Origin: Alphaproteobacteria bacterium
Lineage (GTDB): Bacteria > Pseudomonadota > Alphaproteobacteria > Sphingomonadales > Sphingomonadaceae
NCBI GenBank assembly: GCA_018823325.1
Contig: JAHJIJ010000022.1
Coordinates: forward strand, 1 to 64,000
Reading direction: 5' to 3'
DNA: 64,000 nt
In this document: piece after piece, positions 50,943 through 61,106 of the stretch
Layout of the letters: every line of letters starts with the position of its first letter
How positions within the stretch are numbered: the first letter of the stretch is position 1
Program-made: the position numbers and the translations under genes
The notes under the pieces: generated by a model
What the model saw: only the letters and a program-made list of their open reading frames with translations
What the model was told of the DNA's origin: nothing
The model's database searches: none

Positions 50943-52411
50943 TGCGCCGTCTCGCGGCTCAGCGAGCGAACAACTGGACCTTCCGCCGCCTGGTCGAAGC
51001 CGAAGAGAACGCGGTCACCCTTCTTGAGTCCGCGGGCGAGGGCAGGGGTGCCGAGCTTGAACGTCATCGTCATGGCCGGCCATTTGAGGACGGGGATGGG
51101 CGCGTGGCTGAGGGTGATCCGGTCGCCTGCGATGCTCTCGATCCGGCCGTTGGTGCGATAGGCGCCGTTCGCAGGCGCGGCTGCGCGCGGAGCCGGAACC
51201 GGCCCGCCGATCGGACGCGCCTCGATACCCGAGAGACTGGCCTCGGAGTCGAGCAGGAACTGGCCGGAGGCGACGACCTTCTCGCCCACGGCGAGGCCGG
51301 CGAGGATTTCGGTCTGGCCTGCGGACTCGGCGCCGGTCTGGACTTCTGCGGGCCGATAGCGCCCTTTGGGCAAGGCCAGCATGACGAGCGAACGCTTGCC
51401 CGTCCGAATGACCGCCTCCGAGGGGACGAGCAGCGCAGAGCGGCCAGCACTGCCGAGATCGACCGAGGCGAACATGCCGGGGCGCAAGCGCCCGGCTCCG
51501 TTGGGTAGCTCAATGCGGACGGTTAAGGTCCGGCTTTCGGCGGCGACGCTCGGCAGGATCGCCGCGATGCGCCCGGTGAAACGCTCGCCCGGATAGGCGG
51601 CGAGGGTGGCTGTCGCGCTTTGGCCGGGGCGGAGTCTGCCCGCCATTGCCTCTGGCACGGCGGCGTTCAGCCACACTGTGCCCAAACCATTCATCTCCGC
51701 GAGCGTTTGGCCGCTCGCCACAGTCATCCCGGCCCTGACCCCGAGCGTCTTGATAGTGCCGCCGGTCGGCGTCGAGATTGTGACTACATTGTGCGGCCGG
51801 CCGCTCCGCTCGACCGCTGCGACCGTACCGGCGGGCATACCGAGCAGCAGGAGGCGTTGACGGGCGGCGCGGCTGAGGCCGGCATCACCGACCCGCCGTA
51901 CCGCCAGATATTCCGCCTGTGCGCCCGCCCATTCCGGCACCAGGATATCGGCGAGCGGCGCGCCTTTGCCGATAACATCGCCCGGAGCGCGCGCATAGAC
52001 ACGGCTAACGAAGCCCCCGGTCCGCGCCTGGACGATGGCGACGTCGCGCTCGTTGAACTCGATCGTCCCGGTGGCGGGGAGGTTCGCGTCAAGCGTTCCG
52101 GTCTGCGCCTCCGCGATGCGCAGACCCAGCGATTGCGCACGCGCGGGGTCGATCGATACGCGGGCCTCGCCGCTCGCTGCCTCGTCGGCATATTTGGGGA
52201 CAAGCTCCATATCCATGAACGGCGACTTGCCCGGCTTGTCGAAATGCTGGCTCGGCACCATCGGATCGTACCAGTAGAGGATCTTCCGGCCTGTCTCTGC
52301 CATCCGGGGTGTTGCATCGTCATGGCGAAGAGTAGCGATGCCATAGCCTGCGCCGCCCGCGACCACCGCAAGGATGGCGGCGGCAAGACCGAGCTTCCTG
52401 TCAAAATTCAT
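50939..52411 (-). CDS. cusB: CusB adaptor with fused C-terminal CusF domain
   Basis: A 490-residue membrane-fusion protein. Near the N-terminus is a heavy-metal-binding segment ([20 protein letters not shown], then [10 protein letters not shown]). Lipoyl and hairpin domains follow. The last 75 residues ([30 protein letters not shown]) are a CusF-like domain with His, Trp and Met ligands. The chaperone function is thus built into the adaptor, in addition to the separate cusF at 47402. It overlaps cusC and cusA at its two ends. Confidence 0.93.
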   Translation of the reverse strand: MNFDRKLGLAAAILAVVAGGAGYGIATLRHDDATPRMAETGRKILYWYDPMVPSQHFDKPGKSPFMDMELVPKYADEAASGEARVSIDPARAQSLGLRIAEAQTGTLDANLPATGTIEFNERDVAIVQARTGGFVSRVYARAPGDVIGKGAPLADILVPEWAGAQAEYLAVRRVGDAGLSRAARQRLLLLGMPAGTVAAVERSGRPHNVVTISTPTGGTIKTLGVRAGMTVASGQTLAEMNGLGTVWLNAAVPEAMAGRLRPGQSATATLAAYPGERFTGRIAAILPSVAAESRTLTVRIELPNGAGRLRPGMFASVDLGSAGRSALLVPSEAVIRTGKRSLVMLALPKGRYRPAEVQTGAESAGQTEILAGLAVGEKVVASGQFLLDSEASLSGIEARPIGGPVPAPRAAAPANGAYRTNGRIESIAGDRITLSHAPIPVLKWPAMTMTFKLGTPALARGLKKGDRVLFGFDQAAEGPVVRSLSRETAQ

Positions 52412-53634
52412 CAGCGATCGCTCCCATAGCTCAGAACAAGACGCGCGCCGTCACGCGCCACCAGCGCCTCGCGGTCGAGCGTTTCGATTTCGGTGTTAGC
52501 CAGCATGGTCTGGGCCTGGATCACGTCGAGCAGTCCGGCGCGGCCCGCCGAATAGCTGGCGGTTTCCAGATCGGCCTTCTGTTGCGCGAGCGGCAGCAGG
52601 GCGTCATGAGACCGCATCCACTGCTCATGATGCATGACATGATCGGCAAGCCCGGCTTCGAGATCGGCTGCCAGCGCGCGCCGCATGTCTTCCTGCTCGG
52701 CCAGCGCCGCACTCGCGCTCGCGCTGCTGGCCGCGATCATTGGGTCCTGCCGTTTGCCCGCAAACAGTGGCAGGCTGATCGTGACGCCCGCCGACACCAT
52801 GTCGCCATAGCGGTCTGCGCGGCGCTGGTAGGCGACGTCGAAACTCCAGTCCGGCCGTTTCGCGGCGCGTGCCGCCGTTACATCTGCGTCGGCCTGCCGT
52901 GATCGCGCCATCGCTGCGTTCAGATCAGGATGCTGGCCGACCGCCTCGCGCAAGGCGGACGGATTGATCGCGAAATCGGGGACAGTGCCAGTGACCTCCG
53001 GGTTCGCATCGCCCGTCCAACGGGCGAGCATCGAGCGGGCGCGTGCGGCATCGGCCGCGACTTCGCTTCTCTTGTCCTCAAGCGCGGCGATTGCCTGGCG
53101 GACATCGAGCGTTTGCGCAGGCCGTGCCGAACCCGACGCCACGCTCGAACGCGCGGCGACCGCAAGGCCATTCTGCCGCGCAATGACGACGTCGATCGCT
53201 GCAAGCCGCCGCTCGGCATAGTAGAGGTCGATCCAGGCGAGCGCGGTCGCCACCCTGACGCGACGGGCTTCGGCGACGCCATTGGCCTCGGCTGTCGCGA
53301 TGTCGGCCAGAGCGCGGCCTTGCTGGGCATGGCGCTTGGCGGCATTGGGCACATCTTGGCTGATCCCCACTCGCGCCATCGTCATGCTGTCGCCGGCATA
53401 GGTGAAGGCGGGTGGACCCGAGACGGGGAAATTGTCGAGACCGACGCCAAGTCTGGGGTCGGGAAGCCGGCCGGCGGCGATGGCGGCCGATCGGCGCGCC
53501 TCGATATCGAGGCCGCGGGCCTGGACTGACGGCGCGGTCTCCGCCCTGGAAAGGGCGTCCTCGAAGGTCAGCGGCTGCGCGAACGCAAGGCCCGGCATTG
53601 CGGCGGACAGCAGCGCAACGAACACATAGCGCAT
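52411..53634 (-). CDS. cusC: CusC-like outer-membrane factor
   Basis: A 407-residue TolC-family protein. The signal peptide MRYVFVALLSAAMPGLAFAQ starts at 53634. Helical repeats are typical (AAIAAGRLPDPRLGVGLDNFPV; ADVTAARAAKRPDWSFDVAYQRR). It forms the outer-membrane duct for CusBA. The stop and the cusB ATG overlap as TGATG. GGGAG precedes the start; a longer reading frame upstream looks non-coding. Confidence 0.9.
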   Translation of the reverse strand: MRYVFVALLSAAMPGLAFAQPLTFEDALSRAETAPSVQARGLDIEARRSAAIAAGRLPDPRLGVGLDNFPVSGPPAFTYAGDSMTMARVGISQDVPNAAKRHAQQGRALADIATAEANGVAEARRVRVATALAWIDLYYAERRLAAIDVVIARQNGLAVAARSSVASGSARPAQTLDVRQAIAALEDKRSEVAADAARARSMLARWTGDANPEVTGTVPDFAINPSALREAVGQHPDLNAAMARSRQADADVTAARAAKRPDWSFDVAYQRRADRYGDMVSAGVTISLPLFAGKRQDPMIAASSASASAALAEQEDMRRALAADLEAGLADHVMHHEQWMRSHDALLPLAQQKADLETASYSAGRAGLLDVIQAQTMLANTEIETLDREALVARDGARLVLSYGSDR

Positions 53635-53767
53635 GGAAAACTCCCGATGGATAGATCGGAGCGGCGCGGGGCAGGATTGCGGGCATATGGGTGGAGACGA
53701 AACGGGGGGCGTTCCGCCGCCACCGCCAGCCCGGCAATGATACGACCCGAAGGTGCCGGGGCTGATC

Positions 53768-54043
53768 TTAGCCGGCCGATGGCATGGAATGCCCATCATG
53801 CATGGGCTTCATGCAATCAGCGGCATTCGTCTTCATCATGTCGCACGCACAGTTCGCCATCTGTGCCTGATCGGGCACCCACACGCGCTTCTGCGCAGGG
53901 CCAGTGGCCCGCGGGCCATATTGAGGCACCGACCGCCACTCCCAATGTCCCTGGGGCGTGGTCTGGCTGTTATCGGCCGCCCATGCAGGTGCGGTGAGGC
54001 TGAGGGCCGCAAGGAGAGCGGCCGAAAGCATCTTCATGGTCAT
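53768..54043 (-). CDS. Small periplasmic Cys/Met/His-rich protein, cus cluster
   Basis: A 91-residue protein with a signal peptide (MTMKMLSAALLAALSLTAPAWA). The mature end is rich in soft-metal ligands: NCACDMMK, then DCMKPMHDGHSMPS. This suggests Cu(I)/Ag(I) binding in the periplasm. No named family was recognised. It lies 133 bases upstream of cusC in the same orientation. ATG 54043 was chosen; a GTG one codon earlier is also possible. Confidence 0.65.
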   Translation of the reverse strand: MTMKMLSAALLAALSLTAPAWAADNSQTTPQGHWEWRSVPQYGPRATGPAQKRVWVPDQAQMANCACDMMKTNAADCMKPMHDGHSMPSAG

Positions 54044-54126
54044 CACGAATATCCTTTGACTGAATGGAAGATGATCGCTGGGTCGGGCGCGACACTGCCG
54101 CGCGCCGAACAGACGCGATCGCTCAA

Positions 54127-54486
54127 TCAGCCAAGGTTCATGGGAGGGTCAGGATCGGGGGCGAAGCTCTTGCCCGCGAGCACGGTCGTCGCGGACCAGA
54201 AATTCAGCTTGCCGTGAATATGAGACACGGCAAGGCTTCCAGTAAGATCGGCGGCCATCAACGGCACCACACACCCCATGGCAGCGATGCAGTCGAGGGT
54301 GAGCCCCTTGCATGGCTTTTCCTTTGGCGCCGGCTGCTGCTCGGCCATCATGGCCATGCAATCGGCGTCCATCGCCATTGTCGTGGCCGGCGTGGTCGCA
54401 GTAACGCTACGCGCATAGGCCAATTCAGCTCCGAAGAGGCCGGTTAGGGCTCCGAGCAGGAGCAGCGAGGCGAGGAAGCGTTTCAC
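54127..54486 (-). CDS. Small secreted Cys/Met-rich protein, cus cluster
   Basis: A 119-residue product from a GTG with AAGGAAG four bases upstream. A signal peptide (MKRFLASLLLLGALTGLFGAELA) precedes a DADCMAMMAEQQ segment and CKGLTLDCIAAMGCVVPLM. The Cys and Met clusters suggest copper handling. Similar small proteins of unknown function occur in sphingomonad copper clusters. It is first of the minus-strand group leading to cusCBAF. Confidence 0.62.
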   Translation of the reverse strand: MKRFLASLLLLGALTGLFGAELAYARSVTATTPATTMAMDADCMAMMAEQQPAPKEKPCKGLTLDCIAAMGCVVPLMAADLTGSLAVSHIHGKLNFWSATTVLAGKSFAPDPDPPMNLG

Positions 54487-55012
54487 CAGCTTCCTTGTCT
54501 ACCGCAATGGCTTCAAAGATCCAAATAGAGTTTCGGCACCCGATCGTCCAACCGCCTGAAAAGGGCGGGAGGTAGACGACCCCTTGGTGGAGTGTGGATC
54601 GGTGACGCCGCTTAAAGGGCGTGTACCAATTCAGGTTCGGCCGCCTCTCGAGGGGACAGGCGGCAATCAGCTTGTTCCCAAATTCGCTTCCGCAAGGGCC
54701 GTCGCAGGCCTCTGCTGCTGCGATCGTTCCAGCCGCAAACGAGGGAATATGTGACTTCGCGCGTATATCTATCCATGGAGATTAAAGGGAAGGCTTTGCC
54801 TGTATGCGGAAGCGGCAGAGACATCTCATTGGCGTGCTTCGGGTGCGTACAGGGCCAAGCTGTCCGTCCGCGCAGGTCGGTCGCCGAGCAACCCGCACCA
54901 CTTGGTGGGCGCGTCTGATCGCGTCCATCGCTACCGCTATTCAGGGCCGGGTCGGCGGTTTGTTCATGCCTGACGGCCCTGACCATTTGGCATTCTAGAT
55001 AAGGACAACTAT
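54487..55012. other. Intergenic region, no gene seen
   Basis: About 525 bases between divergent genes. It should hold promoters for the cus cluster and the DUF411 gene. No MerR-type dyad, CopR-like repeat or convincing small gene was recognised by eye. Confidence 0.4.
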
Positions 55013-55507
55013 ATGGCTAGCCTGCTTTTAACCCGTCGCCACTTTGTGGGGAGCGTACGCGCGTTAGGACTTGTCGCGGTGATGGGCGGGCTGGTCGGCG
55101 CGTGCAGCGCAGCCGCGGCGAAACCGGTGCCAATTATTGTCCACAAGGATCCAAACTGCGGTTGTTGCACGGCTTGGGCCGAACGGATGGAATTAACAGG
55201 AGACTTCACGGTCACGCTTGTCGATGCGGCGGACATGGCCGCCGTCAAAACGCGTCTGCGGGTGCCACTTGAGCTTGCATCGTGCCACACCACAGAGGTT
55301 GCGGGATATGTCATCGAAGGACATGTGCCAGCGGCGGATATTTCGCGGCTCCTGCTCGAGAAGCCGTCTGACATAATAGGATTGGCGGTTCCTGGAATGC
55401 CGGCCGGTTCACCGGGGATGGAAACACCGGACGGGCATCGCGATGCCTATGAGGTGATCGCGTTCACCACCGGTGGCCGCCAAAGATTGTTTGCGCGGCA
55501 CCGCTGA
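55013..55507 (+). CDS. DUF411 metal-binding protein, copy 1
   Basis: A 164-residue protein with a Tat-like N-terminus (LLTRRHFVGSVRALGL) and possible lipobox (VGACSAAA). The DUF411 core follows: IVHKDPNCGCCTAWAERM with CxCC, then SCHTTEVAGYVIEGHVPAADI and GMPAGSPGMETP. This family occurs in copper and silver clusters and is thought to bind metal in the periplasm. AAGGA precedes the ATG. It is convergent with copB. Confidence 0.88.
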   Translation: MASLLLTRRHFVGSVRALGLVAVMGGLVGACSAAAAKPVPIIVHKDPNCGCCTAWAERMELTGDFTVTLVDAADMAAVKTRLRVPLELASCHTTEVAGYVIEGHVPAADISRLLLEKPSDIIGLAVPGMPAGSPGMETPDGHRDAYEVIAFTTGGRQRLFARHR

Positions 55508-55566
55508 AACACCGCTTTACGATCTTACGGAAAAAGGGGGGAACCGCGAGGTTCCCCCGGTTGTTC

Positions 55567-56607
55567 TCAGAACCAGGCGCGCACGCCAAATACGAAACTC
55601 AAGTGCGAGACGTCTCCGCCCACCGCGCGTTCGAATGCGGCGGTATCGCCGAAGGTCTCATTATACTCGACGCCGATGTAAGGCGCGAATTCCTTGACAA
55701 TCTCGTAGCGTAGCCGGAGTCCAACCTCCGCTTTAGACAAGCCGGAGCCAACACCGATTTCTGGCACGTCTTGCAACGCGAAGTCGATTTCCACCCGAGG
55801 TTGAAGGATCAGCCTTTGTGTTATGCGCTGGTCATATTCGGCCTCGAAACGAGCGGTGAGATCGCCCTTATCAGACAGGAAGAGCGCACCATCGACCTCG
55901 AACCAGTAAGGAGCCAGGCCTTGGATACCGACGACCAGATGCGCACGTTCCGGGCTGGGCTCGAAGTCATAGCGGATGCCGGTTTGCAGGTTAAACCAGG
56001 GATCAAGCGCATGACTCCAGAGTGCTTGGACCTCGGCCTGCTCGGGCTTTTCTCTAAAATCCGATTCGATCTCTGTTTTCAGCCATAACCGGTCGATGTC
56101 GCCGCCATACCAACCTTGCGCGCTGACAAAGTAGCCGTCGCGGCCCTTGGTGACGCGGCTTTCCATCTGGTCGATCAGAATGTTGTAGGTGGTGATGTCG
56201 CCGTGCTCGCGGCGCGAAATCTCTCGCGCGTCGGCCATCGCTCCAGTCCCGAACACGGCGTCCGCCGCATTGTGGGGGCTGCTGAACGCCCCCGATGGCG
56301 GTGGACCAACCGGCGGGTCGGGAATGCCAGGCTCGTGGCCAGGCGCCGTGTGACCTGCATTGGCCCCTGAAGCTGGCATGCTGTGGCCGGCGTGGGGATC
56401 GGATGCCTCCTGAGTGGGCTGCATCATGTGTCCGGCGTGTGGATCGACCGCAGGTTCGGAGGCACTGGCATGTCCTGCGTGCGGGTCGACAGGTGTGGCG
56501 GGCTGTGTTTCGGCCGCGGAGGGTGTCGCATGCCCATGGTCGCTGGTCTGTGCGAGCGCCGGTGATGCAAGCGCGGTGGCGGTGAGCAGGATCAAGATGC
56601 GGGTCAT
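55567..56607 (-). CDS. copB: CopB outer-membrane copper-resistance protein
   Basis: A 346-residue protein with a signal peptide and an N-terminal region of repeated DPHAGH/HAGH units (four to five between residues 40 and 95), likely copper ligands. The C-terminal 220 residues form the CopB beta-barrel (GDIDRLWLKTEIE; LRLRYEIVKEFAPYIGVEY), ending SFVFGVRAWF. It acts in the outer membrane, with CopA supplying oxidised copper in the periplasm. Its ATG overlaps the copA stop by four bases. Confidence 0.92.
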   Translation of the reverse strand: MTRILILLTATALASPALAQTSDHGHATPSAAETQPATPVDPHAGHASASEPAVDPHAGHMMQPTQEASDPHAGHSMPASGANAGHTAPGHEPGIPDPPVGPPPSGAFSSPHNAADAVFGTGAMADAREISRREHGDITTYNILIDQMESRVTKGRDGYFVSAQGWYGGDIDRLWLKTEIESDFREKPEQAEVQALWSHALDPWFNLQTGIRYDFEPSPERAHLVVGIQGLAPYWFEVDGALFLSDKGDLTARFEAEYDQRITQRLILQPRVEIDFALQDVPEIGVGSGLSKAEVGLRLRYEIVKEFAPYIGVEYNETFGDTAAFERAVGGDVSHLSFVFGVRAWF

Positions 56608-58409
56608 GCCGCTTCTCCTTCAAGCGGACGGACGGTAACGACGCGGAACATGCCGGCATGCATGTGCAGCAGCAGATGGCAATGGAACGCCCAGTCTCCC
56701 GGAGCATCGGCTGTAAGATCGAAGGTGAGCTTCGCACCTGGCAGAACATTCACTGTGTGCTTGAGCGGGTGGCTCCCCGTGTGGCCGTTGACGACCTCGA
56801 AGAAATGACCGTGAAGGTGGATGGGATGCGTCATCATGCTATGATTGATCAGGACGACCCGGGCCCGCTCGTTCCGCTCAAAGCGGATCGGCTCGACGCC
56901 CTCGCTGAACTTCTCGCCGTCGAAGGACCACATGAAACGCTCCATGTTGCCGGTCAGGTGAACCTCGACGGTGCGCGTCGGAAGCCGCTTGTCCGGATTG
57001 GGCGTCAGCGACATCAGATCCCGATAGGTGAGCACCTTATGACCCACGTCTTCGAGCCCGAGGCCTGGGTCCCCTGTCCGGTCGACGGGCGCCATCGCGA
57101 TCGCGTCTACTCCAACGCCAACCTTGACAGATGGCGGCACCAGCGACTTGTCTCGCATATTCATGCCGCCCATCGAGCCAGATGAGCCATGATCCATTCC
57201 CGCCATCGACGCCGTAGCGCCAGCCGTTGTGGCGGCGCCGTGCGAGCTGTGATCCATGCCCGCCATTGAGCCATGGTCCATTCCGCCCATGCCCATGTCC
57301 TTCATGCTGAGTGTCGGACGCGGCCGCAGCGGCGGTACCGGCGCGGTCATTCCCAGGCGTGGGGCAAACGTCGCCCGCCCCATGCCGGAGCGGTCGATAG
57401 ATTCTGCCACGAGCGTGAAAGCGCGGTCCTCGGTAGGCTGGATGATGACATCGTAGGTTTCGGCGTTGCCGATCTGGAACTCCTCGACGGTTACCGGACG
57501 CACGTTTTGCCCATCGGCGTTCACAACCGTCATCGCAAGGCCTGGAATACGGATGTTGAAGATCGTCATGGTCGCAGCATTGATGAAGCGCAGCCGCACA
57601 CGCTCTCCTGGGCGGAATAGCCCGGTCCAGTTTTCTTTGGGTCCATGCCCGTTGATCAGGTAGGTATAGGTCGATGCGGTGACATCTGAGATGTCGGTCG
57701 GATCCATGCGCATCTTGCCCCACATCAGACGGTCGGACAGCGACATCTTGTCTTCAGGATCTCCGTCGCGCAGCAGGCCCGCCAAGGTCTGCTTTTGACG
57801 ATTGAAGTAGCCGCCCTCCTGTTTGAGCTTGGTGACGAGCGCATGCGGATGAAGGAACGTCCAGTCGCTGAGCACGATGACGTGCTCGCGGTCATAGGCG
57901 ATCGGATCAGCATCCGCCGGGTCGATCACGATCGGACCGTAATGCCCTTGCTGCTCCTGTAAGCCTGAGTGGCTATGGTACCAGTACGTGCCCGACTGTT
58001 TGATCGGGAACTCATAAACGAAGGTCGTCTTTGGCTTGATGCCCGGAAAGCTCACGCCGGGTACCCCGTCCATCTGGAACGGCAGGATCAGGCCGTGCCA
58101 ATGGATCGACGTGTCCTCGTCAAGTGCGTTCTCGACGCTGATCCGCACCTTCTGTCCTTCCTTGAGGCGGATCAAGGGAGCTGGCAGCACGCCGTTCATC
58201 GTCACGGCGTGACCGGTGCGGCCCCCGACGGCGAAGGCGCTATGGTCAACCTTAAGATGGAGATCTTCGCCGGTGAGCGTCGGCATATTTGGTGACAGTC
58301 CGGTCGAGCCGGTTTGTGCCCATGCCGGGAACAGCCCGGTGAAGCTTAAACCGGCCGCGCCCAGTGCACCTGCACGAAGCAGAGCGCGGCGTTCGATAAG
58401 GTGATTCAT
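56604..58409 (-). CDS. copA: CopA periplasmic multicopper oxidase
   Basis: A 601-residue oxidase. The Tat signal is MNHLIERRALLRAGALG. Copper motifs are HWHGL, YWYHSHSG, HPIHLHGHFFEV and HCHLLLHMHAGM, covering the type 1 and trinuclear sites. Between residues 370 and 420 lies a Met/His/Asp-rich insert (MGGMDHGSMAGMDHSSHG), likely for extra copper. It oxidises Cu(I) to less toxic Cu(II). copB follows with an overlapping start. Confidence 0.94.
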   Translation of the reverse strand: MNHLIERRALLRAGALGAAGLSFTGLFPAWAQTGSTGLSPNMPTLTGEDLHLKVDHSAFAVGGRTGHAVTMNGVLPAPLIRLKEGQKVRISVENALDEDTSIHWHGLILPFQMDGVPGVSFPGIKPKTTFVYEFPIKQSGTYWYHSHSGLQEQQGHYGPIVIDPADADPIAYDREHVIVLSDWTFLHPHALVTKLKQEGGYFNRQKQTLAGLLRDGDPEDKMSLSDRLMWGKMRMDPTDISDVTASTYTYLINGHGPKENWTGLFRPGERVRLRFINAATMTIFNIRIPGLAMTVVNADGQNVRPVTVEEFQIGNAETYDVIIQPTEDRAFTLVAESIDRSGMGRATFAPRLGMTAPVPPLRPRPTLSMKDMGMGGMDHGSMAGMDHSSHGAATTAGATASMAGMDHGSSGSMGGMNMRDKSLVPPSVKVGVGVDAIAMAPVDRTGDPGLGLEDVGHKVLTYRDLMSLTPNPDKRLPTRTVEVHLTGNMERFMWSFDGEKFSEGVEPIRFERNERARVVLINHSMMTHPIHLHGHFFEVVNGHTGSHPLKHTVNVLPGAKLTFDLTADAPGDWAFHCHLLLHMHAGMFRVVTVRPLEGEAA

Positions 58410-58914
58410 AAAAAAATCCTTCTGAGCTTCCGGCGGCCCATATGTATTGCTGGGTCGCAGGAGCAGGCTGGAAGCGACAGCATGGCCCGCCTACCTTCGT
58501 TGATATTACTGATGGCTGATATTGTGCGCGGCACGTGGGTTGGCACCCCTTGGTTACCGGTCATGTGACGCCGAGGTCGGACGTAGGCGCCACGGCAAGG
58601 CATGTCGCTTCAGAGTGAGGGCGGCAACAAGATGCGTCATGGTTCAATCTCCAAGATGATCGCGTGTCTGGCAGAGCACTTAAGAGATACGCGGAGGGGG
58701 CGTGTCCCCCTCGCAGAAAAAAGCCAATCAGGATTTTCGAAGCGGCCCTTACTGCGCGACCTTGAGAGGCAGGCGCGGCTCATTATCCGAACTGTGGCGC
58801 CGGATCGTCCTGTCCGCCTCGCGTATGGCGTCACTTCAAGATTCCATGATGAGTGGACAGCGGCCTGCGTGAGAGCAGAGTTGGTTAAATGTCATATAGG
58901 ATGCCTACCTAACC
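58410..58914. other. Intergenic region, no gene seen
   Basis: About 500 bases holding the copA leader. A hairpin GAGGGGG-N5-CCCCCTC lies at 58694-58712. No frame looks like protein, and no CueR-type dyad was recognised upstream of copA. Confidence 0.4.
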
Positions 58915-60900
58915 CTATTGAGCCTGGCTGAATCTACGCGCCGCGGTTCGGTGATTGGCCCAAAATCCTGCCGACAGGATCGCTAGCACGGCGAGCTGGG
59001 CGACCACACCTTGGCGTGTCGGGAAAAGCCCGAGAAGCGGGATGCGTGGAATGCCGTGCCAAATATCGACCCCGAGAACGCCTGCCTCCTGCAATCCGGC
59101 GATACCCTTGCCGGCAAGCACGACCGCCAGGATTGCAATCAGGATCGAACTCCAGGAGAAAAACTGCGTGATTGGAAGTTTGGCGCTATAGCGCAGCATG
59201 ATCCCGGCGAGTAGCACAAGAAGGACCGCAGCAACGGCCGTGCCAGCCAGCATGGCGCCGCCATTCCCCTGCGTCCACAAGGCCGCGTAGAACAGGATCG
59301 TCTCGAACACCTCACGATAGACGACGACAAACGCAAGCAGGAACAGAAACCAGGCCGAACGACGTGACAGCGCGCGGGCCATCTTGTCCCTGATGTAGCG
59401 CTGCCATGCGTCCGCGTTGCTTTTGCCATGCATCCAGATGCCGACCGACAACAGGATGATCGCCGCCAAGAGCGAGCCAAATCCCTCGGTCAATTCTCGC
59501 GAGGCGCCGCTGATTCCGATGACATATGTTGCGACCACCCAGGTCAGTACCCCCGCGACCAATGCCGCAATCCATCCGCCATGAATATAGCGCAAGACCT
59601 CTGGCCGTTCGGCTTTGCGGAGGAATGCGATCATCGCGATGACGATCAGCAGGGCCTCGAGCCCCTCGCGCAACAGGACGCCAAAGGCGCCGAGAAAACT
59701 CGACATATTGCTTGCCTGCTCAGAGGCCAGAACGGCCTCCGCCTCTGCGAACAACCCGTCGAGGGTTGCGACCGCCGCTTGGACCTCGGCCACAGGGCGT
59801 CCCTTGCCGATGGCGCTGCGCAGCTCCGCCATGGCGCCTTCGATCCGCACCATGAGCGCCGTATCGCGCGAGGCCAGCACGGGTTCGACAGGTTCGAATC
59901 CGTCAAGATAGGCCGAAAGCGCGAGATCGGTGGCGGCTTTTCTGTCGCCGGCCGTATAGGCTTGGAGGCTCGCATCGAGACGCTCGCGGGCGAGTGACAG
60001 GGAGCCTTGCGGTTCGGCGGCCAGCGCCTCGGGGTGTCGCCGCAGGAAGGCAGTCAGCGCCGTCGCTTTGTCGGCCCCCAGCTCCGCAGAAAGTGCGGCG
60101 GGCGTCACTGCCGCGATCGCCGCCAAATCGGGCAGCTTTGCCCGCAGTCCCGCGTCCGCTCGCCAGAGTTTCGTGCCATCGGTGACGGACGATGCAGGAT
60201 AGGCCAGGCCGCCGACATAGAAGGCCAGCGCCCAGCGGTCATCGTTCGATAGCTCGCCGAAGCTCGCCATCGAGGTGCCTTCGAGACCTTGGGTGACGAC
60301 CTGATACAGACCGAAGAGACTGCGCTGGTCTGCCCGTTCGGCATCGGTGAACGCAATCGGTAATGGATCGAGACCGGCCGCGCTCGGACCTTTTCCGTCG
60401 CCGGTCGCGCCGTGGCACGATGCGCAATTTTGCGCATAAAGTGCGGCACCACGCGCCAGATCGGGAGGAGAAGATGGGGCCAGCGGCACCGGATAGGCGG
60501 CAAGCAATGCTTTGGCCAGATCGCGCGACTGCACGGCGACCGTCGCCGGGTCAGCCTTCCCGGCAATGGTGTTCCTGAGCACGGCTGCGCGCCGGCTCAG
60601 CCCGGCTTTGGTACTGGTTTGCGGCAAGGTCGCCAGCCGTTTCTCGACCTCGCCGGCGAATTCGACCATCTCGGCATATTCGGCGTCGCTGATGACCTTT
60701 CCGCCGGCGACCGCGCCGGCATAGTCGACCGCGATATAGTCGAGCAGCCGCCAACTCGTCTGCACCGCGGCACTATCGGCTCGCACCGGCGTCGCCTGCA
60801 ACATCATGAGCACAAGGAGAATGAAGCTGCTCGCGCGCAGGAGCGCGCGGATGTCAGGCAAAGAGACGAGCGCATATCGGGTGCGGAGGTTGGCAGTCAT
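58915..60900 (-). CDS. Cytochrome c-FTR1 fusion permease, copy 2
   Basis: A 661-residue paralogue of the protein at 45236, with the same order: signal peptide, cytochrome c (CASCHGATGDG), helical linker and FTR1 permease (REGLE; REVFE). Long blocks are identical between the copies. It lies in the copper block, and no divalent MerR box is upstream, unlike copy 1. Iron uptake to replace copper-damaged iron sites is one possibility; lead uptake is another. Start 60900 opens the signal peptide. Confidence 0.88.
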   Translation of the reverse strand: MTANLRTRYALVSLPDIRALLRASSFILLVLMMLQATPVRADSAAVQTSWRLLDYIAVDYAGAVAGGKVISDAEYAEMVEFAGEVEKRLATLPQTSTKAGLSRRAAVLRNTIAGKADPATVAVQSRDLAKALLAAYPVPLAPSSPPDLARGAALYAQNCASCHGATGDGKGPSAAGLDPLPIAFTDAERADQRSLFGLYQVVTQGLEGTSMASFGELSNDDRWALAFYVGGLAYPASSVTDGTKLWRADAGLRAKLPDLAAIAAVTPAALSAELGADKATALTAFLRRHPEALAAEPQGSLSLARERLDASLQAYTAGDRKAATDLALSAYLDGFEPVEPVLASRDTALMVRIEGAMAELRSAIGKGRPVAEVQAAVATLDGLFAEAEAVLASEQASNMSSFLGAFGVLLREGLEALLIVIAMIAFLRKAERPEVLRYIHGGWIAALVAGVLTWVVATYVIGISGASRELTEGFGSLLAAIILLSVGIWMHGKSNADAWQRYIRDKMARALSRRSAWFLFLLAFVVVYREVFETILFYAALWTQGNGGAMLAGTAVAAVLLVLLAGIMLRYSAKLPITQFFSWSSILIAILAVVLAGKGIAGLQEAGVLGVDIWHGIPRIPLLGLFPTRQGVVAQLAVLAILSAGFWANHRTAARRFSQAQ

Positions 60901-61106
60901 AAATCTATTCCGGTTCTTCCCAGTCGAGCCGTTCGCCTTCGTCGTCCACGGGACGGGCAAGACGTGTTGGCAACCATGCCGACAGCCACGGGCGAGGTTG
61001 TGAGCCAGCCATGTCCGAGGGGCGATCATTCCGACCCCGATTCAGGATCTGTGCGACGGGGCGGCGATGCCGGAGCGGCTTGTCCCGCCGCCCCGGCCCG
61101 TCGTCG

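Noticed and set aside
54612..54986. A 124-codon minus-strand open frame in the 54.5-55.0 kb gap
   Set aside because: Its composition is not protein-like and it has no signal peptide or motif, unlike its small secreted neighbours.
58602..58931. A 109-codon plus-strand open frame
   Set aside because: It has no recognisable motif or ribosome site and runs into the 3' end of the convergent permease gene.
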